Assembly (NCBI GenBank): GCA_937864375.1
Contig: CALMJO010000215.1
Location: forward strand, 1-6,127
DNA from: an uncultured Spirochaetota bacterium
GTDB lineage: Bacteria; Spirochaetota; UBA4802; UBA5368
Direction of reading: 5' to 3'
Length of the DNA: 6,127 bases
In this document: positions 1 through 6,127 of the stretch, one piece after another
Numbering within the stretch: the stretch's first letter is position 1
Layout of the letters: each line of letters begins with the position of its first letter
Notes under the pieces: model-generated
Database searches by the model: none
What the model was told of the DNA's origin: nothing
Seen by the model: only the letters and a program-made list of their open reading frames with translations
Position numbers and translations under genes: made by a program

Positions 1-43
1 ACCTCTCTATTCGTCGGCAGCGTCAGATGTGTATAAGAGACAG
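1..43 (+). other. Illumina Nextera adapter plus i5 index (sequencing artefact, not genomic)
   Basis: Bases 11-43 match the full Nextera Read 1 transposase adapter from memory: TCGTCGGCAGCGTC at 11-24, then the 19-base Tn5 mosaic end AGATGTGTATAAGAGACAG at 25-43. Bases 3-10 (CTCTCTAT) equal the standard Nextera i5 index 502, and bases 1-2 (AC) fit the end of the P5 arm. The order P5 end, index, adapter, insert is that of a library molecule, so this is untrimmed adapter joined to the end of a contig. Native DNA begins at about 44. Any reading frame entering this segment is chimeric: the large minus-strand gene gains the false tail LSLIHI and a false stop at 23-25, and other frames give false peptides such as MYKRQ. 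Confidence 0.98.
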
Positions 44-3000
44 GTAGTAGCCCGCGAAGAAGAACGAGCGCTCCCGCACCTCGTCCCCCACCTTCGCGGA
101 CGAATAGTAGAGGAGCGGCAGGCCAAAGAGCGCGAAGTCCGTGCGCGTCGCTCCCTCCTTCGCCAGGAGCGTGTCGCGCGAGCTCCAGTACCAGAGCGGG
201 AGGACGAACGAGGACGCGGACGAGAGGGAGTATTCCCCGTCTTTTTGAGTGCCGACGTTTGTCGCATAACGCGTCTCGCCCCTGCTGTACCACACCAGCG
301 GCAGGATGGGGAACCACCAGGTCTTGTCCTCGAAGGTTTCCGACTGCGAATAGTTGTAATACCACAGCGGACTGACGTTGAAGCTCGCGTTCACGTGCCC
401 GTCCGCGTCCTTGGTGCGCGAAGAATAATAGAGCGGCAGGAAGAGCGATTTCGCGACGCGCTCGTCGTTCTTCTGGCGCTCCCAGTGGTAGAAGAGCGGA
501 AAGACCCTCCAGCCCGATTTTTTTGCGCCGCTGTACCAGTTGATCACCGGCCACACTATCGACCGGTCGTACAGGTCCTCCTCCTGGTCATATTCTGTCC
601 AGTAGAGGTTCAGGAGGTATGCCTGTTTGTAGCTCTTATCCACCCGCTGCTTCCCGTAAATTGGGAAGAGAACCTCGTATTCGAATTCCTTGGATTCGTA
701 GGAGATGTACGTGAGTATGACCTTTACCGAGTCGGTATCCGTCCAGGTGAGCCATGAAAGCGGCAGCAGGCGAAAGTGCGTGCGCGCGTCCGCCTTCTGG
801 TAGGCGAGCCAGCCGTACAGGAACTTGAACCCGAAGAAATTGTTCGATTCCTCGCGGTTCACCGTGCTCTTCGCCATGAGGTTCACGCCCTTGGGCGCTG
901 CCTCCGCCTTTTCCTGCGACTCGCGGTCGAGCTCGGCCCTGGTCTCTTCGTCCATGGCCTTCTCGGTGAAGGGGATGGGTGTACGGTAGGCGAGGCTCAC
1001 CGCGTCGTACAGCCAGGAGAGATCGAGGTCGAGATAGTAGTTGCTTGCGTTCGATCCCAGTCCCAGGCCCACATTCGGATACGCGCCGAGCGCGGAGCTC
1101 TTCGAGAGGCCCAGGATGTTGACATGGATTTTTGTCTTCTTGTCCCTGTATTCTAGGTAGACCGGAAGTACGAGCGTGAAGTCACGCTTCTTCGTTTCGA
1201 AGTTCCAGTAGAACGGGGCCAGGTTTTCCGTGGAGAAATCCGCCGCCCGATTGATATGCCTGTAATAAAGAAGCGCCCACCAGGTCTCGTACCCGGGGCT
1301 CCAGTTGTGGTAGTGGAAGAGCCCAAAAGACCAGCCGCTCTCGTCGGTGTTGCCCGATGGCCGGAAGTAGAAGGGTGCCACCACGCGGTAGCCCCTGTCC
1401 TCGAAATCCCAGAACACGAGCGGGAAGAGCTGGAATTTTTTCCAGCTCCCCTGCGGGTCCGTCACCCAGTCAAACAACACCAGCAGGTTCTTGTCCTTCG
1501 CGCCGCTCTCCTCCTGGCGCGAGGAGTAGATGAGGGGTATGATGGGGAACCAGAACCGCTCGAAGCCGGTGGCCGCACCGTTCGCAGGCGCCTCGCGGTA
1601 ATCCATGAAAAAGGCTGAAAGCTTGAGGCTGGAGCTCGCGCTGTCCCAGCTCATGAACAGGGGCGGCAGAACATGCAGGTATTCGCCGCTTTTTTGAAAC
1701 CAGAAGGGAGCGGCCCAGAACCGGTCGGTCTTTCCCTCCCTCGTCCTGTGCCAGTCGAAGAGGACGAGCGCGTTGCGCGACACGCCCCCGTCCTCGTCAT
1801 AGTAGTGCGAATAGAGGATCGGGAGTATGGGCACCCAGAGGCGGTAGGTTTCATTCGTGCTCGTATGTGCGGCCGTGATGCGGCCGGCGTCTTCGTCCTC
1901 GCCTCTCTTAGCCTCCTCTACGGCCCCGGCCCGGACGGTTTCCTTGAAGAAGAGCGGATTCATGTAGGTAGAGGTGCGTCCCTCCGTCCAGCTCGCGAAG
2001 AGGAGCGCCGGGATGTGGAAGTAGGAATTGTCCCGCCAGTAGAAGAAGGGCGTAAACCAGCGGCGGTCGGTGACTCCCTCCTTCGTCTTGTGCCAGTCGT
2101 ACAGGACCGCCACGTTGCGCGACACGCCCCCGTCCTGTGCCCTGTACGAGGAGTAGAGCACCGGGATTATGGGGATCCAGAGGCGCTCCTCCATGATCTC
2201 CGCCTGGGCGCCCGGCTTATAGGAGTAATGGTACATGACCGGGGAGAAGGTGTGGCTTTCGAAGTTGTCCCACCAGCTCATCCACACCAGCGGCGCCAGG
2301 AGGTGGAAATAGGAATCGTCCTTCTGGAAGTAGAAGGGAATGAGCCAGAAGCGCTCGTTGCTCCCGTCGCGCCGGTTCTGCCAGTCGAAGATCCACGCGA
2401 GGTTGTTGTGCGTCCCCTCGCGCTGGTCGTAGCTGAAATAGTAGAAGGGAATGATGGGGAAGAACAGCGTGCTCTTCAAGACGTCCCCGTCCCACTGCTT
2501 TTCGCCGGTCCTGGTGGACGAGCGGTAGAAGAAAAGGCTCTGCTTCGTTTCGCTGTAGCCGGTCACGCCCGTGTCGCGGTCGTAGTCCCAGGATGATTCT
2601 ATGCTCTTCGTGTGATACCAGAGGAGCGGCGGCAGAAAATGCGTGTAGAGCTCGCCGTTGGAGTAACGCGAGTTGATGTACACGGGCGGCAGGACATGCG
2701 TGTAGCCGTCCTCTCCGGGCTTATGTAATAGCAGCGGGAAGAACCAGAAGTGGTTGAGCCTGTCCTTCCCGTCCACGGTGTCCCAGTCCCAGTCGATCAC
2801 CCAGAATATGTTCTGGTGGCCGCCCGAGGTATTCCAGGAGCGCAGCACGAGGGGGATGATGGGAAACCACCAGACGCGCTCCTTCAGGTCGCCCGAAGCG
2901 GCATAGTCGGAATAATAGAAATGCAGGAGTGAAAGGTTTGTGCGTTCCTGGGTGTAGCCGTCCTTCGAGTCCTTACGCTCGCTGCTGGAGTACAGGAGGG

Positions 3001-3556
3001 GGGACACGAACATCTTCTCGTATTGCCTCTCGCTCGTGTAATCGTTGTTCCAGTACATGAGGGGAAAAACCGTGACGTACTCGTCCAGGCGTTTTTCGTA
3101 AGCGTGGTGTCCCCACCATATGAGGTACAGCAGCGAGCGGTGCTGCTCGCTCCTGTCGAGGCGGGAGTAATACAACGGGCCGGGCCCCCAGGTAAGCTCC
3201 TCGGTGTCGTCAATGTGGTTGTAACGCAAAAATATTGGCCAGAAGGTGCGCTCCCTGTTGTCGATCTTGGATTCCAGGTGATAGCGGAACGGCAACACCC
3301 AGGAGGAGCGGTACTTGGGGTAATCATAGCTCCTGTAGAGCCAGAAAAAATTGCATCCGCTGTGGCTGCCGTCCGGCCATTCCTCCCAGCGTGCCAGGAA
3401 ACCCAGGTCGAACTTGAGCTTTTGCACCTTCTCGCTTCCAAAAAGCTCGTACTCGCCCTCGTCCAGGTCGTCCCAGCTCGAATGCACGGCGAGCGCGGGC
3501 AGCGCAGTGCACGCGATGATGAGCATGGCGAGGCAGAGGCGGAGGGTGATCTTCAC
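44..3556 (-). CDS. Giant secreted Trp/Tyr/Phe-rich repeat protein, unknown family (3' end missing)
   Basis: I do not recognise this family. The native part is 1171 residues from a GTG start at 3556, open to the adapter junction at 44; the true C-terminus is missing. The GTG is preferred over the upstream TTG at 3577 because AGGAG (3565-3569) lies 8 bases ahead of it and the protein then starts directly with a signal peptide (MKITLRLC, hydrophobic core, ALA cleavage site at residue 23). An IIAC at residues 13-16 could instead be a loose lipobox. The rest is packed with short aromatic strands ending in motifs such as FPLLLH, LPPLLWY and LPLYYSS, separated by polar turns. A (W/F)xPI(I/L)P signature recurs at about residues 229, 364, 459, 573, 668 and 1080; in the first five copies an (F/Y/I)DW motif follows about 20-27 residues later. 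I count about 60 Trp. Charged linkers lie near residues 540-570 and 865-905. A beta-rich outer-membrane or surface protein is plausible but inferred. A terminator upstream suggests its own transcript. Confidence 0.85.
1771..1794. repeat. 24-bp exact intragenic direct repeat, copy in repeat unit 4
   Basis: These 24 bases are identical to 2113-2136. They encode the DGGVSRN segment of unit 4 of the giant protein. The two copies are 342 bases (114 codons) apart and in frame, as expected from duplication of a whole protein repeat unit. Flanking sequence is also similar but diverged. Confidence 0.85.
2113..2136. repeat. 24-bp exact intragenic direct repeat, copy in repeat unit 3
   Basis: Identical to 1771-1794 and lying in the DGGVSRN segment of unit 3 of the giant protein. 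Conservation at the DNA level, against the much weaker similarity among the other units, marks units 3 and 4 as the most recently duplicated or gene-converted pair. Confidence 0.85.
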
Positions 3557-3760
3557 GGGCGGCGCTCCTGGGTACAATGGTTAAGGAAATGTAAAGAGGG
3601 GCTGGTGAAAACTTCAACCATAAAACGGGACCGGTGCGCATCATTCGGCGCACGTGGACACCTATCATGTCAGGTTGCGCGCCGGGGGGCGCGGAGCGCC
3701 TGCCGGTCCATCGGTCCGCGCGCTGAGCGTTCGGGTGGTGTAAGCCCGTCGGCCCCCAAT
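3557..3760 (-). promoter_or_regulatory. Leader and probable promoter region of the giant repeat protein gene
   Basis: About 200 non-coding bases separate the upstream terminator from the GTG start, so a promoter is expected here. The best candidate I see on the minus strand is TTGAAG followed after 17 bases by TTACAT (roughly 3612 down to 3584). The -35 is a 4/6 match and the -10 is poor, so this is weak. The region also holds two small GC-rich inverted repeats: GTGCGC/GCGCAC at 3634-3639 and 3648-3653, and CGCGCC/GGCGCG at 3678-3683 and 3688-3693. Either could form a hairpin in the leader or be chance in GC-rich DNA. I see no recognised riboswitch or operator. Confidence 0.3.
3565..3569 (-). 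promoter_or_regulatory. Ribosome binding site that sets the GTG start of the giant repeat protein
   Basis: On the minus strand the sequence reads AGGAG, followed by 8 bases (CGCCGCCC) and then GTG at 3556-3554. This is an ideal Shine-Dalgarno motif and spacing. The longer frame from TTG at 3577 would place this motif inside the coding sequence and add seven residues (MYPGAPP) ahead of a typical signal peptide, so the TTG start is unlikely. Confidence 0.8.
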
Positions 3761-3789
3761 AAAAAAGCCCTCCGCGGGGAGAGCTTTTT
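3761..3789 (-). terminator. Intrinsic terminator after the glycosyltransferase gene
   Basis: On the minus strand AAAAAGCTCTCC (3789-3778) pairs with GGAGGGCTTTTT (3773-3762) around the loop CCGC. The 12-bp stem has one G-U wobble and runs into six T residues (3766-3761). It begins 19 bases after the TAG stop of the glycosyltransferase gene. The A-tract on the other side would also give a T-tract to plus-strand transcripts, but no plus-strand gene is present to need it. It separates the glycosyltransferase transcript from the giant repeat protein gene. Confidence 0.9.
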
Positions 3790-3808
3790 CAACCGGGCGA
3801 TGGCGCCC

Positions 3809-5329
3809 CTACACGTCGCTTCGCTTCAGCAGCACCGACAGCGGCGTGAAGAACATGGAGAGGAACGCCGTGTACAGGAAGCCTATCTGGAAGAGCATGA
3901 TCCAGGGAAGGGTCGTGAACATTTCCTTGGAGTACGCGTAATAGACCGCGAAGGTAAAGTAGAGCCCCATCACGAGCTCGATGATGGAGACCCAGTCGAT
4001 CTTCCTGATGCGGTACACGTTCGTGATGAGCTTCTTCGCGCGCTCGACGCCGGAGGTCTTGTCGGACACGTCGTACTTGGGCGTGCGCTCGAAGGGGGTC
4101 TCCTTCTTGAACAGCGCCTCGAGCACCGCCTTGCAGTTGTTGATGCCCAGCCCTATCCCGAGCGCGAGGACGAGGGGGAGGTAGAGCACGGGCTTCATCT
4201 TCGAGCGGTGCTTCACGCTGATCGTTTCGCTTATCACGATGTATTCAGAGTAAAGGTAGAAGAACATCACCGAAACCGTCGCGAAGAAGAAGATGGGAAG
4301 GTCAAGGTAGACGAGGTCCTTGAGCCCCTCCGAGTGGTAGCGCGCGATGATGTTCATGGGCATGAGGATGGAAAGGACCACCATCATGAGATAGGCGAAG
4401 TTCGCGCCCATGTGGAAGAAGGATTCCAGCTTCACGCGCAGCGGCATGTCCGACTTGAGGATCTTCCCGTAGAGCTTCTGGAAGGTCTGGATGGAGCCCT
4501 TGGCCCAGCGGAACTGCTGTGCCTTGAAGGCGGACATCTCGATGGGAAGTTCGGCCGGCACGGTGACGTCGGGAAGGTAGACGAAGCGCCATCCCTTCAT
4601 CTGCGCGCGGTAGGAGAGGTCCAGGTCCTCGGTCAGGGTGTCGTGCTGCCATCCGCCCGCGTCGGCTATCGCGGCGCGCCGCCAGATGCCGGCGGTCCCG
4701 TTGAAATTGAAGAAACGGCCGCTGCGGTTGCGCGCGGTGTGCTCGATCATGAAATGGCCGTCAAGGAGTATGCTCTGGCACTCGGTGAGGAGCGAGTAGC
4801 GTCGGTTCTCGTGGTCCCAGCGGGCCTGCACCATTCCCACCTGCGGGTCGGTGAAGTGCTGTATGGTCTTCTCGAGGAACTCGGGGCCGGGCAGGAAGTC
4901 GGCGTCGAACACGGCGACGAACTCGCCCGTCGCGGTCTTGAGGCCGTTCTCGAGCGCGCCCGCCTTGTAGCCCTGGCGGTTGGTGCGATGGATATACTCG
5001 ATGTTGACGCCCTTCTTCTTCATCTCTCGGCACTTGGCCTGGGCGATCTCGTCGGTGTCGTCGGTGGAGTCGTCGAGCACCTGTATCTGTAAAAGCTTCC
5101 TGGGATAGCGGATGAGGGCCACCTTGTCGATGAGCCGCTCGACCACGTACTTCTCGTTGAACACGGGAAGCTGGATGGTGACCCTGGGGAGCTTGTCCCA
5201 CTGCTTTTTGGGCGACATGTCCTTGTTCCGGTACTTCCGGAACAGGTATATCATGTAGTAGCGGTGCGCGCCGTAGATGCTGAGTATAACGAGAATGATG
5301 AAATAACTGTACAGAAGGAATGCTTTCAT
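3809..5329 (-). CDS. Membrane family 2 glycosyltransferase, cellulose/mannan synthase (CslA-like) type
   Basis: A complete 506-residue processive-type glycosyltransferase expected in the inner membrane, using a nucleotide-sugar donor to build or extend a polysaccharide or glycolipid; the sugar cannot be read from the sequence. One membrane segment (about residues 4-28) precedes a cytosolic GT-A domain with LPVFNE (54-59), LDDSTDDT (85-92), KAGAL (122-126), the DAD metal site (142-144), TEDLDL with the catalytic Asp (233-238) and QQFRW (271-275). Further membrane segments lie at about 305-330, 343-363, 380-398, 448-468 and 475-497. The set D, DxD, TED, QxxRW is intact, so it should be active. 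Length suits single-chain CslA-like synthases, and no PilZ domain is visible. ATG at 5329 is preceded by AGAAGGG with 7 bases of spacing. It ends just before a strong terminator. Ceramide glucosyltransferase-like or hyaluronan synthase-like activity is less likely. Confidence 0.93.
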   Translation of the reverse strand: MKAFLLYSYFIILVILSIYGAHRYYMIYLFRKYRNKDMSPKKQWDKLPRVTIQLPVFNEKYVVERLIDKVALIRYPRKLLQIQVLDDSTDDTDEIAQAKCREMKKKGVNIEYIHRTNRQGYKAGALENGLKTATGEFVAVFDADFLPGPEFLEKTIQHFTDPQVGMVQARWDHENRRYSLLTECQSILLDGHFMIEHTARNRSGRFFNFNGTAGIWRRAAIADAGGWQHDTLTEDLDLSYRAQMKGWRFVYLPDVTVPAELPIEMSAFKAQQFRWAKGSIQTFQKLYGKILKSDMPLRVKLESFFHMGANFAYLMMVVLSILMPMNIIARYHSEGLKDLVYLDLPIFFFATVSVMFFYLYSEYIVISETISVKHRSKMKPVLYLPLVLALGIGLGINNCKAVLEALFKKETPFERTPKYDVSDKTSGVERAKKLITNVYRIRKIDWVSIIELVMGLYFTFAVYYAYSKEMFTTLPWIMLFQIGFLYTAFLSMFFTPLSVLLKRSDV

Positions 5330-5360
5330 GATGGTTCCCTTCTTTATTTTAATATTTTAA
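5330..5360 (-). promoter_or_regulatory. AT-rich leader with ribosome binding site and -10-like boxes for the glycosyltransferase
   Basis: This short stretch is sharply AT-rich within GC-rich DNA. On the minus strand it holds two TAAAAT boxes (5359-5354 and 5351-5346), each a 5/6 match to the -10 consensus, followed by AGAAGGG and the ATG at 5329. I find no convincing -35 hexamer 16-18 bases upstream of either box. The ribosome binding site is fairly secure; the promoter is only a candidate. Confidence 0.35.
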
Positions 5361-5471
5361 CTGATTGCGGTCCCGAGAGAGCGATGCGCGAATTCGAAGC
5401 GCAGACCTTTTTCTTGCGAGGGGCGTTGCGGACATACTGCACGCCGCACTCAGCCTGCCGGCTGATAGAAC

Positions 5472-5485
5472 AGCGGACGTCCGCT
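5472..5485. repeat. 14-bp perfect palindrome in the spacer upstream of the glycosyltransferase
   Basis: AGCGGACGTCCGCT reads the same on both strands. It lies 143 bases upstream of the glycosyltransferase start codon, which is far for a simple operator, but the symmetry would suit a dimeric regulator. It can also fold as a 5-bp hairpin. A smaller inverted repeat, TCAGCC/GGCTGA around TGCC, lies just beside it at 5450-5465. Function unknown; chance is possible. Confidence 0.4.
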
Positions 5486-5531
5486 TTACGCGGTTTCACG
5501 GGGTTCATGGCGTTTGCGCGTCTGATTGCTG

Positions 5532-5560
5532 GACAAAGAAATCTTTTGCGTTTCTTTGTC
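5532..5560. repeat. Perfect 10-bp hairpin between the amidohydrolase-like and glycosyltransferase genes
   Basis: GACAAAGAAA (5532-5541) and TTTCTTTGTC (5551-5560) are exact reverse complements around a 9-base loop. GATT (5524-5527) and AATC (5561-5564) could extend the stem beyond a four-base bulge. The 3' side starts 55 bases past the stop codon of the amidohydrolase-like gene, so it may act as a terminator or 3' mRNA-stabilising hairpin for that gene. On the minus strand, however, no T-tract follows the stem. On the plus strand a CTTTTT run follows six bases later, but no plus-strand gene leads into it. Confidence 0.55.
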
Positions 5561-5615
5561 AATCACTTTTTATAACCACCTGTGGGGCCATTTGGTGAGC
5601 ATAAGGGCTGGCCCG

Positions 5616-6127
5616 CTAGAGGTTCTTTTCGAAAAAGCGCACGACCGCGGCGCCGATTCTCTTTCGTATGGCCGCGAGGCGCGCCGTGTCCACCTTCATG
5701 CGATCGTAGCTGAAATACCGGTCGGTGATGAAGAGAGACCTTGACACGGAGAGCCGCAGCATGGGGACGCGCTCCCTGCCGTAGCGCCCCAGGATGTAGG
5801 AGGGGAAGGCCGGGGCATTGTGCGCGAACCTTGCGGCGACCGTCTCCTCCTCCGCGCCGAATGACTTCTGGAGGCTTTCCAGAAGCGCCACGGCGAGCCG
5901 GTCGGGGGCCGTGAGCGTCCGGTCTTCCGCGTCCCTGGTGACGTTCTGGACCGCAAACAGCGGGCGCGGGCTTCCCCTGTCGGCCGAGTTTTCGGGCCCC
6001 ACCGGCATCATGGTGTGGCATTCCAGGATGAGCCTGGTACTGCCGGAGGCAAGGGCCTTTTCCACCGACGCGTGAAAAGGAAAGTAATAGCGCTTGAGCA
6101 TGTTCGCGATCGCGATCTCGTCGGGGA
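5616..6127 (-). CDS. N-formylglutamate amidohydrolase-like protein, C-terminal part (5' end outside window)
   Basis: The frame is open to the right edge, so the start is outside the window; the Met at 6101 is internal because the upstream codons continue the family pattern (PDEIAIANMLKRYYFPFH). The N-formylglutamate amidohydrolase family is zinc-dependent and typically cleaves N-formyl-L-glutamate to formate and glutamate in histidine degradation; many members have other or unknown substrates. Matches to the family as I know it are the PDE..I...L..YY.PFH helix, the ECHTM block (like DCHSM; His at 6015-6017), and NAPAFPSYILGRYG followed by VPMLRLSVSRSLF. In the last block the usual glutamate (as in QIEINRSLYM) appears to be Ser (5748-5750), and the usual GGY is PSY, so substrate or activity may differ. 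It is 286 bases upstream of the glycosyltransferase gene with no histidine-pathway neighbour in view. No hutG symbol is given because the role is uncertain. Confidence 0.78.
   Translation of the reverse strand, partial: PDEIAIANMLKRYYFPFHASVEKALASGSTRLILECHTMMPVGPENSADRGSPRPLFAVQNVTRDAEDRTLTAPDRLAVALLESLQKSFGAEEETVAARFAHNAPAFPSYILGRYGRERVPMLRLSVSRSLFITDRYFSYDRMKVDTARLAAIRKRIGAAVVRFFEKNL

Noticed and set aside
25..43. Tn5/IS50 mosaic end, as if a mobile element ended here
   Set aside because: It is flanked by the synthetic Nextera sequence and a library index, so it comes from library preparation rather than from a genomic transposon.
29..757. Plus-strand frame beginning MYKRQ
   Set aside because: Its start lies in the adapter and the rest is antisense to the giant repeat gene. 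High GC keeps the opposite strand open.
1673..2596. 307-codon plus-strand open frame
   Set aside because: A mirror-image frame of the repeat units on the minus strand. Its apparent repetition only reflects the real repeats.
3324..3668. 114-codon minus-strand frame overlapping the start of the giant gene
   Set aside because: Out of frame with the signal peptide-bearing gene and crosses its start. Arg- and Pro-rich composition is typical of shifted GC-rich frames.
3023..5092. 689-codon plus-strand open frame
   Set aside because: It runs antisense through the giant gene, the spacer with the terminator and most of the glycosyltransferase. Its product is charge-rich with no recognisable motif, whereas the minus frames show clear domains.
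5344..5562. 72-codon minus-strand frame in the spacer before the glycosyltransferase
   Set aside because: Its start codon lies in the 10-bp hairpin at 5532-5560, with no clear ribosome binding site. The product is very basic, without a domain, and ends inside the AT-rich leader. Coding is not supported.
5557..5562. Perfect TTGACA -35 box on the minus strand
   Set aside because: No -10-like hexamer occurs 15-18 bases downstream; the place is occupied by the 3' arm of the hairpin.

Overview
The window is GC-rich bacterial DNA, probably a contig from a draft or metagenome assembly. Its left end is not genomic. Bases 1-43 are an untrimmed Illumina Nextera adapter with an i5 index, so native sequence begins at about base 44. 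All three real genes lie on the minus strand and read right to left. I cannot fix the taxon. The Gram-negative style signal peptide, the single-chain CslA-like glycosyltransferase and the GC content would fit a spirochaete or a deltaproteobacterium-like lineage, but this is only inference.

In transcription order: (1) 6127-5616 is the C-terminal part of an N-formylglutamate amidohydrolase-like protein, cut by the right window edge. (2) 5615-5330 is a 286-base spacer with a perfect 10-bp hairpin, a 14-bp palindrome and an AT-rich leader. (3) 5329-3809 is a complete 506-residue membrane family 2 glycosyltransferase of the cellulose/mannan synthase (CslA-like) type with every catalytic motif intact. 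It is followed by a strong intrinsic terminator at 3789-3761. (4) 3760-3557 is a leader region of about 200 bases. (5) 3556-44 is a very large secreted protein, at least 1171 residues, extraordinarily rich in Trp, Tyr and Phe. It is built from degenerate repeats carrying a (W/F)-x-P-I-(I/L)-P signature and short aromatic strands ending in Pro-Leu-x-Tyr-like motifs. Its 3' end is lost into the adapter, and the last six codons and stop of the apparent reading frame are adapter-derived.

Functionally, the glycosyltransferase probably polymerises or transfers sugars at the inner membrane. The giant protein is exported and looks like a beta-rich envelope or surface protein of a family I do not recognise. 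The terminator between them argues against a single operon, so any shared role in envelope or exopolysaccharide biology is a hypothesis. The giant aromatic repeat protein is the one candidate for something undescribed. I see no CRISPR array, tRNA, rRNA, insertion sequence or phage gene.
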